Origin: Enterococcus lactis | GTDB taxonomy: Bacteria; Bacillota; Bacilli; Lactobacillales; Enterococcaceae | Length of the DNA: 64,000 nucleotides | NCBI RefSeq assembly: GCF_015751045.1 | Contig: NZ_BNJW01000012.1 | Location: 1-64,000 of the forward strand | Direction: 5' to 3' | Shown: positions 47,101 to 54,993 of the stretch, piece by piece | Numbering within the stretch: position 1 is the stretch's first letter | Layout of the letters: every line of letters starts with the position of its first letter | Translations under genes and position numbers: made by a program | The notes under the pieces: model-generated | Databases searched by the model: none | What the model was told of the DNA's origin: nothing | The model's input: only the letters and a program-made list of their open reading frames with translations

Positions 47101-47382
47101 CTGAATTTGACAGGAGCAGATACGGTCATCTTGTATGACCTTTGGTGGAACCCTGCAATTGAAGAACAAGCTGCTGGTCGTGCGCATCGAATCGGACAGA
47201 AAAATGTGGTAGAAGTGTGGCGTATGATTTCTGAAGGAACGATTGAAGAACGAATGGATTCGCTCCAACAAGAAAAACGCGAACTGTTCCAAAAAGTGAT
47301 CCAAGGAAATGAAGAACAGCTGACAAAACTGACTGAAGAAGATATCCGCATGATCTTAAGTGTAGGAGAGATTGAGAAGTAA
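44188..47382 (+). CDS. SWIM zinc-finger SNF2-family helicase
   Basis: DNA-dependent ATPase/translocase of 1064 residues. A SWIM finger (CQCPYWEEHKYCKH) lies near residues 57-70. A large SNF2-associated bacterial domain follows. The helicase core has DEMGLGKT (Walker A), DEAQ (Walker B), SGTPIENN (motif III) and the C-terminal GRAHRIGQ (motif VI). Such proteins are thought to remodel protein-DNA or RNA polymerase complexes, but the target is not known. The ATG at 44188 follows AGGGAG; a TTG at 44179 is too close. It follows sbcC by 18 bases, suggesting a shared transcript and possibly a repair link. Confidence 0.9.
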   Translation: MKWSIPEKVIARGHQYLQEGRVLSVVPDQEENVWHAEVLGSELYMVDLDGTAKEIDYCQCPYWEEHKYCKHTVAVELYLRSKNLSRIMKKDQPMLEPVKTTSEGEIIAKGFSRLKTQKNPQAVQPLIIEYQVETIETNQYHPELSILALYLRIGSLASPKKTYIVKNIYDFLQAYTEKETYTVNKQYQFRLDKRAFQKEDQKILAHLAGSAQTHQLLGTNGLQVKGKLDKRYLLLPVEQARFLLEQMNQTTRLHLQINEQNDQGIQFSDQNKPLSFKVEKQGEDYLLQALNDFDFFFMHYQWGLIQGVFYSLTKHQQTVYQTWKQLIRRLEKPEVVFKKKELPALFKEIIPLLSEIGDVVIASEVEKEVADIPVEFIFFFRKAKGKIQARVDFVYGEVIYSTDPKHEVSANQDFQVLRDRAEEKRVLDLFRMYRYQKNETGYERPLPSGEELYAFFRTELSVFRQFGEVRLGRKLRELYLDAHKHQPQIEVTETGSWLDIRFDVSGIEEQEIDHVLQSLLRNDAFYTLENGQVLSFDSEEFQQTSQVLQQLRESIRSEEGTIHVPKNQGLIIQNQLEKSNATFSESFQTMVQDLIHPEGYQAQLPKGLNAKMREYQKQGFRWLKMLGHYQFGGILADEMGLGKTLQTIAFLLSEKEERESFSALIVAPASLIYNWQAEVKKFAPSLNIQVINGNKKEREELLAKDTDIRVTSYASLRQDLADYQSQKIDYLILDEAQMVKNSSTKTAQALRELAVPQRFALSGTPIENNLEELWSLFATIMPGFFPTKTKFRELAAEEIAQMIRPFILRRDKQTVLKDLPEKTEMNLYSALTEEQKTVYLAYLRQMREEISSMDSEAFKKNRIGILAGLTRLRQICCDPRLFIEDYQGGSGKLEQVKDLLVAAKENKRRVLLFSQFTGMLTILQEELAELGISTFYLRGSTKPQDRLSMVDAFNAGEKDVFLISLKAGGTGLNLTGADTVILYDLWWNPAIEEQAAGRAHRIGQKNVVEVWRMISEGTIEERMDSLQQEKRELFQKVIQGNEEQLTKLTEEDIRMILSVGEIEK

Positions 47383-47454
47383 GAGATTCGAAACAATCGT
47401 TCAGTAATGGATAAGAAGATTTTTCGAAAAAAGCAGGTGTTTAGTTGATTTAAG

Positions 47455-47510
47455 AAATAGCAAGGAAGCTGGGTTTCTGTTTTATCCCGATTTCCTTGCT
47501 ATTATTTTTT
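47455..47510 (+). terminator. terminator of the sbcD-sbcC-SNF2 operon
   Basis: The stem AATAGCAAGGAA / TTCCTTGCTATT has a long, partly paired loop and a TTTTTT tail. Confidence 0.78.
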
Positions 47511-47527
47511 GTTTTTATTTATAGGCG

Positions 47528-48235
47528 TTAAGCAAAGATTGTCTTCATTGTTTCTAACAGCTGATCAAAAGAAGAAATTTCGATATCGCAAATAGGGGTC
47601 TGGTCGATTTTGCGTTCTCGATGGTTGAACCAAAGTGCTTGCCAGTCGGCACTTTTTGCACCTAAAACATCATTGTCATAATTGTCGCCAACATATAGAG
47701 TCTCTCCTGGAAGCATATAAAATTCTTTCTCAGCAAGCTGAAAAATCTCTTTTTCTGGCTTTTGGAAACCTGTTGCTTGAGAAACCAGCATGTTGTGGGA
47801 AGGAATCCAATTGTTCAATTGAAGTTGTTTTAATTTTTTTGTCTGATGGTCAGTCGGTCCATTTGTGATAATTCCTAATGGGACATTTTTTTCCTTCAAG
47901 AAGTCAAGTGTTTTTTTGACCTCCTCATGCAAACAGATATTATCAAGTTCTTCCTCGTAAATTTTTTGAAATAGGAGACCTTCTTCTTCTGTGATGTGAG
48001 GGTAGTCTAAATCTTTTAGTGATTGGCTGATTCGATGTGCTCGCATATATTCTAGCGTCCACTCTCCTGCCATTACTTTTGGAAAGTTTTCATCACTATG
48101 ATGACGGAATCGGATATATAGTGGATGCATATCTTCATCTGAAACAAGCGGCACGACTCTTTTTACCGCATTTCGAAATGGCTGCTGCTGATCATACATT
48201 GTATCATCAACATCAAACACAACTGATTTAATCAA
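47528..48235 (-). CDS. HAD family hydrolase (YjjG/PhoP-like, HAD-IA)
   Basis: 235 residues. The nucleophile motif VFDVDDTMYD, motif II GIITNGPTDHQ, motif III Lys in FQKPEKEIF, and motif IV YVGDNYDNDVLGA are all present, with an alpha-helical C1 cap (about 20-90). This subgroup dephosphorylates small phosphates such as pyrimidine nucleotides; the true substrate is not known. A minus-strand promoter with TGTTACAAT lies about 55 bases upstream. It stands alone before a long AT-rich gap. Confidence 0.87.
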   Translation of the reverse strand: MIKSVVFDVDDTMYDQQQPFRNAVKRVVPLVSDEDMHPLYIRFRHHSDENFPKVMAGEWTLEYMRAHRISQSLKDLDYPHITEEEGLLFQKIYEEELDNICLHEEVKKTLDFLKEKNVPLGIITNGPTDHQTKKLKQLQLNNWIPSHNMLVSQATGFQKPEKEIFQLAEKEFYMLPGETLYVGDNYDNDVLGAKSADWQALWFNHRERKIDQTPICDIEISSFDQLLETMKTIFA

Positions 48236-48999
48236 AATTTTACACGCCTTTCGGTTTTCATTGATTTTTTCACAAATCCTTGACTATTGTAACAGAAAAA
48301 ATCATCTAAAAAAGCTGATAAATAAAGGTTTTTCTTACTATATTTCTGTTTCCTTGACAGAATAAGGTTTTTATATTTCAGTTTTTTTCACTAAAAATCA
48401 TGAAACACGTCAATAGGTTTGATGAACAAATTAATCATTATTGTGTAACTCGGTTGGTTTATTTTAATGCAATCTCTGAGGAATTTTCGAAAGGTTTATT
48501 TTTTTAATACAGTCTCAGTATAACTATTCAAACATAAAATAACGTTATTTAGTTTATTTGTTTATAGTAAATTTTATCTAGTAATCATTGCTTTAAAATA
48601 TTGCGCTTATATAACAGAGAAAATAAGCGTTATAATAAAGAACAATATTATCTAAAATGACAAGAAACATTACTATCAAAGAAATAAAAAACATAAAAAA
48701 TCTTAAGAAATCGGTTTCATTTGTGTTTTTAGATAAAATAATAGTACAGTTTTGTTTGCTGTTTCATTGTCTTCTAAAATTTGAATTAGATTTGAAAACT
48801 CTAATTTTTAAATGATGAAAAAAGCAAGAACGCTGGTTTTACTGTATATTAACCTTAGATAACTTTCATTTTTTTAAAAAAATTATGAAAAAAAGGTAGC
48901 TATTTAAAAGTTGATTATGTATAATAGAAACAGATGGGAGATTATTATGATCTTCTGTTACAAAAAAGTGATTCTTATCACGAAAAGGAGTGGTGCACG
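48236..48999. other. AT-rich 764-base gap between the HAD gene and spx
   Basis: No credible coding region. The left end holds the minus-strand promoter of the HAD gene (TGTTACAAT, near 48285-48293). An inverted repeat CGCTTAT / ATAAGCG (48604-48610 and 48623-48629) sits next to TATAAT (48631-48636). Many poly-A and poly-T tracts occur. The right end holds TATAAT at 48920-48925 and the spx ribosome site AAAGGAG (48984-48990). It is the longest non-coding stretch in the window and may hold several spx promoters or a small RNA. Confidence 0.5.
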
Positions 49000-49398
49000 T
49001 TGTTAACATTATATACTTCCCCAAGTTGTACTTCCTGCAGAAAGGCTCGTGCGTGGTTGCAAGAACATCAGATTCCATTTGTTGAACGTAATATTTTTTC
49101 AGAACCATTGAACAGTTCTGAATTAAAAGCGATTTTACAAATGACAGAAGACGGAACAGAAGAAATCATCTCGACACGTTCCAAAGTATTCCAAAAACTG
49201 AACATGGATTTAGATGATCTGCCGTTACAAGAACTATTGGAACTTGTGCAAAACAATCCTGGATTGCTTCGCCGTCCAATCATGATTGATGATAAACGTC
49301 TACAAGTTGGTTTTAATGAAGACGAGATTCGTCGATTCCTGCCGCGCGATGTACGACAATTAGAATTGCGTCAAGCACAATTGATGGCTGGATTATAG
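49000..49398 (+). CDS. spx: Transcriptional regulator Spx
   Basis: ArsC-fold regulator that binds the RNA polymerase alpha C-terminal domain and controls disulfide-stress genes. 132 residues. The redox switch C10-TS-C13, the ArsC-like [15 protein letters not shown] near 91 and the C-terminal degradation tail are present. The start is a TTG at 49000, nine bases after AAAGGAG, giving the standard N terminus [10 protein letters not shown]. The reading frame continues upstream to 48934 but those residues are foreign to the family. Its level would be set by ClpXP with the adaptor SpxH, encoded 4.5 kb away. Confidence 0.95.
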   Translation: MLTLYTSPSCTSCRKARAWLQEHQIPFVERNIFSEPLNSSELKAILQMTEDGTEEIISTRSKVFQKLNMDLDDLPLQELLELVQNNPGLLRRPIMIDDKRLQVGFNEDEIRRFLPRDVRQLELRQAQLMAGL

Positions 49399-49408
49399 AA
49401 GATAAAAT

Positions 49409-49454
49409 GAAACTTGGAAAAACTATTACGAGGATAGTTTTTCCAAGTTTTTTT
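49409..49454 (+). terminator. terminator of spx
   Basis: The perfect 17-base stem AAACTTGGAAAAACTAT / ATAGTTTTTCCAAGTTT is followed by T residues. Confidence 0.92.
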
Positions 49455-49574
49455 GTTTTTATAAATAGCGTTCTTTATTGTGGGCACAAAAAAGGGTGTG
49501 AGAGTGATCATGGTATGAAAAACAGAAGTGATTGATTAGCTAAAAAGTCGGCTATATAGTATTCATCTCCCAAA

Positions 49575-49658
49575 AATGTTATAGTTAAATAAGATAGCTT
49601 GAACGATTGGAAAAATCTGCTGGTTTTATTAAATTCACTTAACAGCGGGATTTTTTTT
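49575..49658 (+). other. possible leader or small RNA ending in a terminator-like hairpin
   Basis: Between spx and mecA, AAAAATC-TGCTG pairs imperfectly with CAGC-GGGATTTTT (about 49611-49655), and a run of eight T follows. A TATAGT lies upstream at about 49579. The mecA promoter begins only after the T run, so this would be a separate short transcript or a terminator for spx read-through. No coding frame is supported. Confidence 0.35.
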
Positions 49659-49659
49659 C

Positions 49660-49687
49660 TTTACATTTAAGCTGATTTCGCTACAAT
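49660..49687 (+). promoter_or_regulatory. promoter of mecA
   Basis: TTTACA (49660-49665), a 16-base spacer and TACAAT (49682-49687) lie 41 bases before the mecA ATG. Confidence 0.7.
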
Positions 49688-49728
49688 GAATCTATATTGA
49701 ACATTGCGGCAAAGTGAGGTGTAGCAAA

Positions 49729-50382
49729 ATGGAAATGGAACATATTAATGAAAATACGATCCGTGTACTGATAGGTCATGAAGATTTAGAAGAACGGGGC
49801 GTTTCATTTTTGGATTTACTTGGCAATCACAAAGAAATCGAAAATTTCTTTTATAGTATTCTGGAAGAAGTTGATATCGAAGAGGAGTTCCGAGGAAGCG
49901 AAGCTGTCACTTTCCAAGTTTTGCCAAAAGGAGACGGATTAGAACTGTTTATCAGTAAAAACCTGCCAGATGAAGAAGTTTCTCAATCAGAAGATTCTGC
50001 TGTGGATTCAGAAGACGTGAGCGAATTTCTCCGTCAGCAAATTATTGGTAGCGATCCGGAAGAAGAATTATCTGGAAGCGCCCTAGAAGAACAGGAAAGA
50101 CAAGCAATTTTTGCTTTTGAAGATTTTGAGCAAGTGATCCAGCTGGCAACAGATGTTGAACTAGAGTCTGCTTGGACTGATTTGTACTTATTCGAAGAGC
50201 GTTATTACCTAGTCGTTCATTTCTGGATGGAGAATCTCAACCAAGCGGATGTAGAGAATCAGATTGCTCGAATTTTGGAGTTTGCAGAAAAGAGCGATCG
50301 TACACCAGAAACATTGAATGAATATGGAAAGTGTCTGATGGCGCGTAATGCTATCGAGCGTACGAAATTTTATTTTGTATAA
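49729..50382 (+). CDS. mecA: Adaptor protein MecA
   Basis: Adaptor that delivers substrates such as competence regulators to the ClpCP protease. 217 residues. The N-terminal substrate-binding domain starts MEMEHINENTIRVLI. An acidic linker (about 85-125) follows. The C-terminal ClpC-binding domain includes AIFAFEDFEQVIQLA and LYLFEERYYLVVHF. The ATG at 49729 has GAGGTG seven bases upstream. It is unrelated to the methicillin-resistance gene of the same name. Directly before coiA, as in other Firmicutes. Confidence 0.94.
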   Translation: MEMEHINENTIRVLIGHEDLEERGVSFLDLLGNHKEIENFFYSILEEVDIEEEFRGSEAVTFQVLPKGDGLELFISKNLPDEEVSQSEDSAVDSEDVSEFLRQQIIGSDPEEELSGSALEEQERQAIFAFEDFEQVIQLATDVELESAWTDLYLFEERYYLVVHFWMENLNQADVENQIARILEFAEKSDRTPETLNEYGKCLMARNAIERTKFYFV

Positions 50383-50396
50383 ATCATCATTATAGT

Positions 50397-50434
50397 AAGA
50401 GCCATATCGATCATATATCGATATGGCTCTTTTT
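50397..50434 (+). terminator. terminator of mecA
   Basis: The perfect stem AGAGCCATATCGAT / ATCGATATGGCTCT has a five-base loop and a T5 tail. Confidence 0.9.
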
Positions 50435-50451
50435 CGTGTAAATAAATTGTT

Positions 50452-50458
50452 AGACGTA
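50452..50458 (+). promoter_or_regulatory. candidate competence promoter element before coiA
   Basis: AGACGTA (50452-50458) starts 16-17 bases before the ribosome site GAGGG, with TTTTT about 20 bases upstream. The same heptamer, spacing and T tract occur before comGA. No sigma-A promoter is visible after the mecA terminator, so coiA needs some promoter here. Confidence 0.3.
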
Positions 50459-50479
50459 AATAAGTTCAGAGGGAGAAAA

Positions 50480-51478
50480 ATGCTGCTTGCGATGAATGAA
50501 TATCATGAATGCTGTTCTGCTAAATATGCAGAAAAAGAGAAAACGTATTATTGTCGTAGTTGTCGGAAAAGAGTGGTTTTGAAAAGGGGAAAGAAAAAAT
50601 GTGCTCATTTTGCCCATCGAAAAACCGACAACTGTTCGGTTTTTAGTGAGGGGGAATCAGAAGAACACTTGCAGTTAAAGGAATATTTCATGGATTGGCT
50701 GGGACAGTCAGCAGAACCTGCATTTTTGGAAGCCTATTTGCCAAGGTTGAGGCAGAGACCAGATATTTTATTGGCTAATCTAGCATTAGAAATCCAATGT
50801 TCTAGATTGTCTCATCAGAGATTTGTTGAAAGAACCAAAAGTTATTTGAACAACGGTTACCAAGTATGGTGGATACTTGGTCATTCTTTTCTTGGACAGC
50901 GGCAATTTTCATTGATAGAAAAAAGTTGCTGCTATTATAATAGAAAAAGGGGGGTACATTGCTGGAAAGCTGACCTTAAGAACCAAAAACTTTATTTATA
51001 TCATCATATTACAGAGACTGTATCAGGTCACATTTCTTTTTTCAGTAGCTGCTGGACTTTTTCTGGTAATGATCTAAAAAAAATATTTACTAATAATGAG
51101 ATCAAAATAAATCAGAGGAAGAAAACAGACAGGTTAAGCGAGGATGGGAAGAAGTGGCTGGCGCGCCAGCTGATTTACAAACAAAAAAATACAGTATCCA
51201 TACAAGAACAGTGCTACTTGCGTCACAAGCACCTTTTGTATCTATCACCGTGGATCTATCAAAACAGTCGGTTTTTCTTTTATTTACGAGAACAGGTTTT
51301 TCTTTATCGAATGTTGTACGAAGAATCCTTAAAACAACAGAAAGTACCTGATTTCAGCTCATGGTTTTGCCAAGTAAAAGAATATAAAATGCAGTGGCTT
51401 TTCCCTATGATTGAGGAAGAGATGGTCTATCGGCAATTTTTTGATGAATGCACACATTTATCCTCTTGGAAAATATAG
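50480..51478 (+). CDS. coiA: Competence protein CoiA
   Basis: Late competence protein needed for recombination of incoming DNA, 332 residues. An N-terminal zinc-ribbon-like part (YYCRSCRKRV...KKCAHFAHRK) precedes a nuclease-like core RPDILLANLALEIQCS with the D...ExQ pattern of PD-(D/E)xK folds, followed by WWILG. The ATG at 50480 has GAGGGAG five bases upstream; the frame back to 50423 crosses the promoter region. It has its own transcription unit after the mecA terminator. Together with the intact comG operon it suggests competence genes are kept functional. Confidence 0.92.
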   Translation: MLLAMNEYHECCSAKYAEKEKTYYCRSCRKRVVLKRGKKKCAHFAHRKTDNCSVFSEGESEEHLQLKEYFMDWLGQSAEPAFLEAYLPRLRQRPDILLANLALEIQCSRLSHQRFVERTKSYLNNGYQVWWILGHSFLGQRQFSLIEKSCCYYNRKRGVHCWKADLKNQKLYLYHHITETVSGHISFFSSCWTFSGNDLKKIFTNNEIKINQRKKTDRLSEDGKKWLARQLIYKQKNTVSIQEQCYLRHKHLLYLSPWIYQNSRFFFYLREQVFLYRMLYEESLKQQKVPDFSSWFCQVKEYKMQWLFPMIEEEMVYRQFFDECTHLSSWKI

Positions 51479-51656
51479 TAAGTATAAAAATAGAACAGGA
51501 ATCGGTTTTCTATGTAAAACAAGTTTCAGTTGTGCTAAAATTGATAGAAGCAGACACATAGATTAGTAGAAAAATCAGACGCTGTAACATGTGGATGTTA
51601 GACGAGGATCTATTTTGATAGACCGAGACAAAAGGATATAAAAAGGAGTGGATTTC

Positions 51657-53465
51657 ATGGAAGTAAAGCAGTTGCCAAAACGCGAAGAATTGCCTGAAAA
51701 TTTAACTTGGGACTTGACCAAGATCTTTTCAAGCGACCAAGAATTTGATGAGAAATATCTAGAATTATCAGAAAAGTTAAAAAAATCTGAAAAATACAAA
51801 GGAACACTTGATCAAGGGGCTTCTCAATTTCTTGATGCGATTGAATTTGTGTTGAGTGTTTATCGCCAAACTGAAATCATTTATGTCTATGCGCACCTTA
51901 AAAACGATCAAGATACTGGGAATACAGAATATCAAGCGCTTTATGCAAGAGCAAGTAGTTTGTTTTCAAAGGTTAGTGAAGCTGTTTCCTGGTTTGAACC
52001 AGAAATATTGCAGTTATCAGATGAACGGATTTGGCAATATTTCAAAGAAGAACCGAAGTTAGAAGTCTATCGTCACTATATCCAGCAAATAGTAGATAAT
52101 CGTGCCCATGTTTTATCTGCCGATCAGGAATCGCTTCTTGCAGGAGCAGGTGAAATCTTTGAGGCTTCAAGTGATATATTTGCTGTTTTGAATAATGCAG
52201 ATTTAGTTTTCCCAACGATCGAAGGAGAGAATGGTGAAAAAGTCCAATTATCTCATGGCGTGTACGGTCAGTTGCTAGAAAGCACGGATCGAAGTGTTCG
52301 CGAAGCCGCATTTAAAGGGTTGTACAGTGTTTATGAACAATTTAGAAATACGTTTGCTTCTACTTTAAGTACGCATATAAAAGGACATAATTTTAAAGCA
52401 AAAGTTCGTAATTACAGCTCTGCCAGAGAAGCATCTTTGAGCAATAATCATATTCCTGAAAGTGTATACGACACTTTGGTAGCCGTGGTAAACAAGCATT
52501 TGCCTTTGCTGCATCGATATATGGAATTACGGAAACGTTTATTAGAAGTGGAAAAACTGCACATGTACGATCTTTATACACCGGTCTTAGGAGAAGCTCC
52601 AATCACCTTTACGTATGAAGAAGCAAAAGAGAAAGCTTTGGAAGCACTGAAGCCAATGGGTGAAGAGTACATGACTATTGTAGAAAAAGCATTCTCTGAA
52701 CGTTGGATCGATGTTGTCGAAAATAAAGGAAAACGAAGTGGTGCCTATTCTTCGGGAAGCTATGACACAAATCCATATATTTTATTGAATTGGCATGATA
52801 CATTGGATCAGCTGTTTACGCTTGTCCACGAAATGGGACATAGTGTCCACAGTTATTTCACACGGTCGAACCAGCCTTATGTATACGGTGACTACTCCAT
52901 CTTTTTAGCAGAAATTGCTTCGACAACGAACGAAAATATCCTAACAGAATATTTATTGGAAACAGAAAAAGACCCTCGTGTCCGGGCTTATGTGCTCAAC
53001 CATTACTTGGATGGATTTAAAGGAACAGTTTTCCGCCAGACACAATTTGCTGAATTCGAGCACTTCATGCATACGGAAGATGAAAAAGGTGTGCCATTGA
53101 CTAGTGAATATCTAAGTGATAGTTATGGTAAATTGAATGCAAAATATTATGGTCCGGCAGTCGAAGAAGATCCAGAAATCAAATTTGAATGGTCACGGAT
53201 CCCGCATTTTTACTATAATTACTATGTCTTCCAATACTCGACTGGTTTTTCTGCTGCTTCAGCGTTGGCGAAAAGAATACTCAGTCAGGAACCAGATGCG
53301 CTAGAGAACTATTTGGCTTATCTAAAAGCTGGTAACAGTGATTATCCTGTTGAAGTGATGAAAAAAGCAGGAGTAGATATGACACAGGCTGCGTATATCG
53401 AAGATGCAATGTCGATGTTTGAACAACGACTAAACGAATTAGAAGAATTGATTGATCGTTTATAA
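51657..53465 (+). CDS. pepF: Oligoendopeptidase F
   Basis: Cytoplasmic M3B zinc metallopeptidase that cleaves peptides of about 7-17 residues. 602 residues. The active site HEMGH (H391, E392, H395) and the third ligand Glu in EIASTTNE are seen. An N-terminal PepF domain lies before it. AAGGAG is eight bases before the ATG at 51657; a GTG at 51648 overlaps that site. The mecA-coiA-pepF order is conserved in Lactobacillales and Bacillus. Confidence 0.96.
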   Translation: MEVKQLPKREELPENLTWDLTKIFSSDQEFDEKYLELSEKLKKSEKYKGTLDQGASQFLDAIEFVLSVYRQTEIIYVYAHLKNDQDTGNTEYQALYARASSLFSKVSEAVSWFEPEILQLSDERIWQYFKEEPKLEVYRHYIQQIVDNRAHVLSADQESLLAGAGEIFEASSDIFAVLNNADLVFPTIEGENGEKVQLSHGVYGQLLESTDRSVREAAFKGLYSVYEQFRNTFASTLSTHIKGHNFKAKVRNYSSAREASLSNNHIPESVYDTLVAVVNKHLPLLHRYMELRKRLLEVEKLHMYDLYTPVLGEAPITFTYEEAKEKALEALKPMGEEYMTIVEKAFSERWIDVVENKGKRSGAYSSGSYDTNPYILLNWHDTLDQLFTLVHEMGHSVHSYFTRSNQPYVYGDYSIFLAEIASTTNENILTEYLLETEKDPRVRAYVLNHYLDGFKGTVFRQTQFAEFEHFMHTEDEKGVPLTSEYLSDSYGKLNAKYYGPAVEEDPEIKFEWSRIPHFYYNYYVFQYSTGFSAASALAKRILSQEPDALENYLAYLKAGNSDYPVEVMKKAGVDMTQAAYIEDAMSMFEQRLNELEELIDRL

Positions 53466-53492
53466 GATTTTTGATTTTTCCGAATAGAAACG

Positions 53493-53538
53493 AAAAAAAT
53501 ACGTCGGCTCTCTTGTAAGGGAGTCGACGCATTTTTTT
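53493..53538. terminator. bidirectional terminator between pepF and spxH
   Basis: The stem ATACGTCGGCTC / GAGTCGACGCAT has G-U pairs, an A7 run on the left and T7 on the right. It touches the spxH stop codon. Confidence 0.8.
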
Positions 53539-54214
53539 AATTAGAAAGCAAGTGTAAATGGCTAGTTCGTGAATGGAACTGAGAATCATTTGTATGTAAA
53601 TGTTCACCATTAAAAACTTGATACGAGTTATCTGTTGTTTTACACAGCTCTTTGATTCTCCAAAGGCTGCTGGTGCCTTCTACTTCTACTAAAACACCAA
53701 AATCACGATCGCAAGCGTAATTGTAAACGACTGCGGAAGGATGTTTCGTGATGCCCATTTCCCGAGCAATTTTTTGATCGGAAAAGAATACTTCTTTAAC
53801 AAAGTCAGATTGCCGATCTTCTTTAAACATATTCAAATCGCCGCCAATCTCTTCAAATATCGATTCAGCAAGTGCACGAGAATATGGTATGTTATTGCAG
53901 CCGACTGCTTCTTGCAGTTTGATCAAAAAACGGCGGCCTTTTTTCTTTCCTTGGAATTGAGCCGCTTTGCAGTCTAATGCGGCAGAATAAGTCGTTGAGA
54001 ATAAGTGGTTACGTTTCTCAAGATTGTTTTGAGAAATTCCTTTTTGTTGCATGACATCCCCAATTGTCTGCAAATTGACCAAAGGAAGAAAGCGAAATTG
54101 CATCTTTTCTTTTGATGGTGTTCCGTACTCTTCTTCAATAAATTGTAATAACTGTTGCTCCATTTCGAAACAATATTCCCCTAAAGGATTAACAAATAAA
54201 TAGATTTCGATCAT
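53537..54214 (-). CDS. spxH: ClpXP adaptor protein SpxH (YjbH family)
   Basis: DsbA-fold adaptor that presents Spx to ClpXP and keeps Spx low in unstressed cells. 225 residues. The N terminus IYLFVNPLGEYCFEME matches the YjbH pattern, but the first Cys of the usual CxxC is replaced: only one Cys (residue 14) remains. ITKHPSAVVYN near 150 is the thioredoxin-fold cis-Pro region. The ATG at 54214 follows GGGGGAG by six bases. Its place after pepF on the opposite strand matches other Firmicutes. Confidence 0.88.
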   Translation of the reverse strand: MIEIYLFVNPLGEYCFEMEQQLLQFIEEEYGTPSKEKMQFRFLPLVNLQTIGDVMQQKGISQNNLEKRNHLFSTTYSAALDCKAAQFQGKKKGRRFLIKLQEAVGCNNIPYSRALAESIFEEIGGDLNMFKEDRQSDFVKEVFFSDQKIAREMGITKHPSAVVYNYACDRDFGVLVEVEGTSSLWRIKELCKTTDNSYQVFNGEHLHTNDSQFHSRTSHLHLLSN

Positions 54215-54331
54215 ATGAATCTCCCCCAAAATAGATTCTATACAACTAGTGACTAGATTCTTTCACATCCTATAACTTAACAGAAAAAAGTAAAAAAATG
54301 AACTCAAGTGCCTTGTGAAAATGAAAGGTTT

Positions 54332-54907
54332 CTAATTTTTAGCCTCAAGCATACGTTGGATCTTGTTCTTAGCAGGACGATAAGGCAAAGAAAAACGTTT
54401 TAAAAAATTTATAAAAGCAATTTTTCCTGCAGATGCATCCCCTACCTCTAGTTCTAGTTCAAAATCATGAAGATTGTCTCCCCAGCTTTCATCGATAGCT
54501 AAAAGTCCTTCTTCAATAGGGAACTCAGCCCGTTTTGTTGTAAGCTTTCCTGTTTGGATCAATGAAGCAGGATCGATATTCAAATCAGAAAGTTTTTGAA
54601 AAACTGCGCCCGAGCGAGGCAAACGTTTTTGAAAGATGAATGCTTCTGCTTCTTCTGTTACAAAGGTATCCGTCGTTTCGAGACGTCCTTCCTCAGCAGG
54701 TGTTTTTAATGTATATTCAGCTTGATGACCAACGAAACGGATTCGTAGGCCACAATTTTGTTTCTTCAGCTGTTCATCAACGGTATCGAAGTAAATATTA
54801 GTCTGTACACGGAAATCTTTATCTGTTAATTGATAGTGAGCGATGAATATCTCGTACTCTTGCTTTGTCAGCATAGATTTATATTCGATTTCAAGCATTT
54901 GCGTCAT
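54332..54907 (-). CDS. CYTH domain protein (YjbK family)
   Basis: Triphosphate tunnel metalloenzyme family, 191 residues. The signature ExExK appears as EIEYK at residues 6-10, and basic and acidic strands typical of the tunnel follow (LRIRF, YTLKTP, DFELELEVG). Relatives are inorganic triphosphatases, thiamine triphosphatases or adenylate cyclases. The natural substrate in Firmicutes is unknown. Linkage to relQ, encoded divergently, is conserved. AAGGAG lies eight bases before the ATG. Confidence 0.9.
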   Translation of the reverse strand: MTQMLEIEYKSMLTKQEYEIFIAHYQLTDKDFRVQTNIYFDTVDEQLKKQNCGLRIRFVGHQAEYTLKTPAEEGRLETTDTFVTEEAEAFIFQKRLPRSGAVFQKLSDLNIDPASLIQTGKLTTKRAEFPIEEGLLAIDESWGDNLHDFELELEVGDASAGKIAFINFLKRFSLPYRPAKNKIQRMLEAKN

Positions 54908-54993
54908 TTGATCGACTCCTTTTTGTCTATTCTGCCTAATTTTCTTTTTTTGGTCAATGCATAAATCAAGAGTACGAAAAAACTTTGCATATA

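Noticed and set aside
48604-48629. CRISPR-like or IS-end inverted repeat
   Set aside because: A single seven-base inverted repeat with no repeated units, no transposase and no target duplication.
49729-50382. mecA as a beta-lactam resistance gene
   Set aside because: The protein is the ClpC adaptor MecA; it has no penicillin-binding domain.
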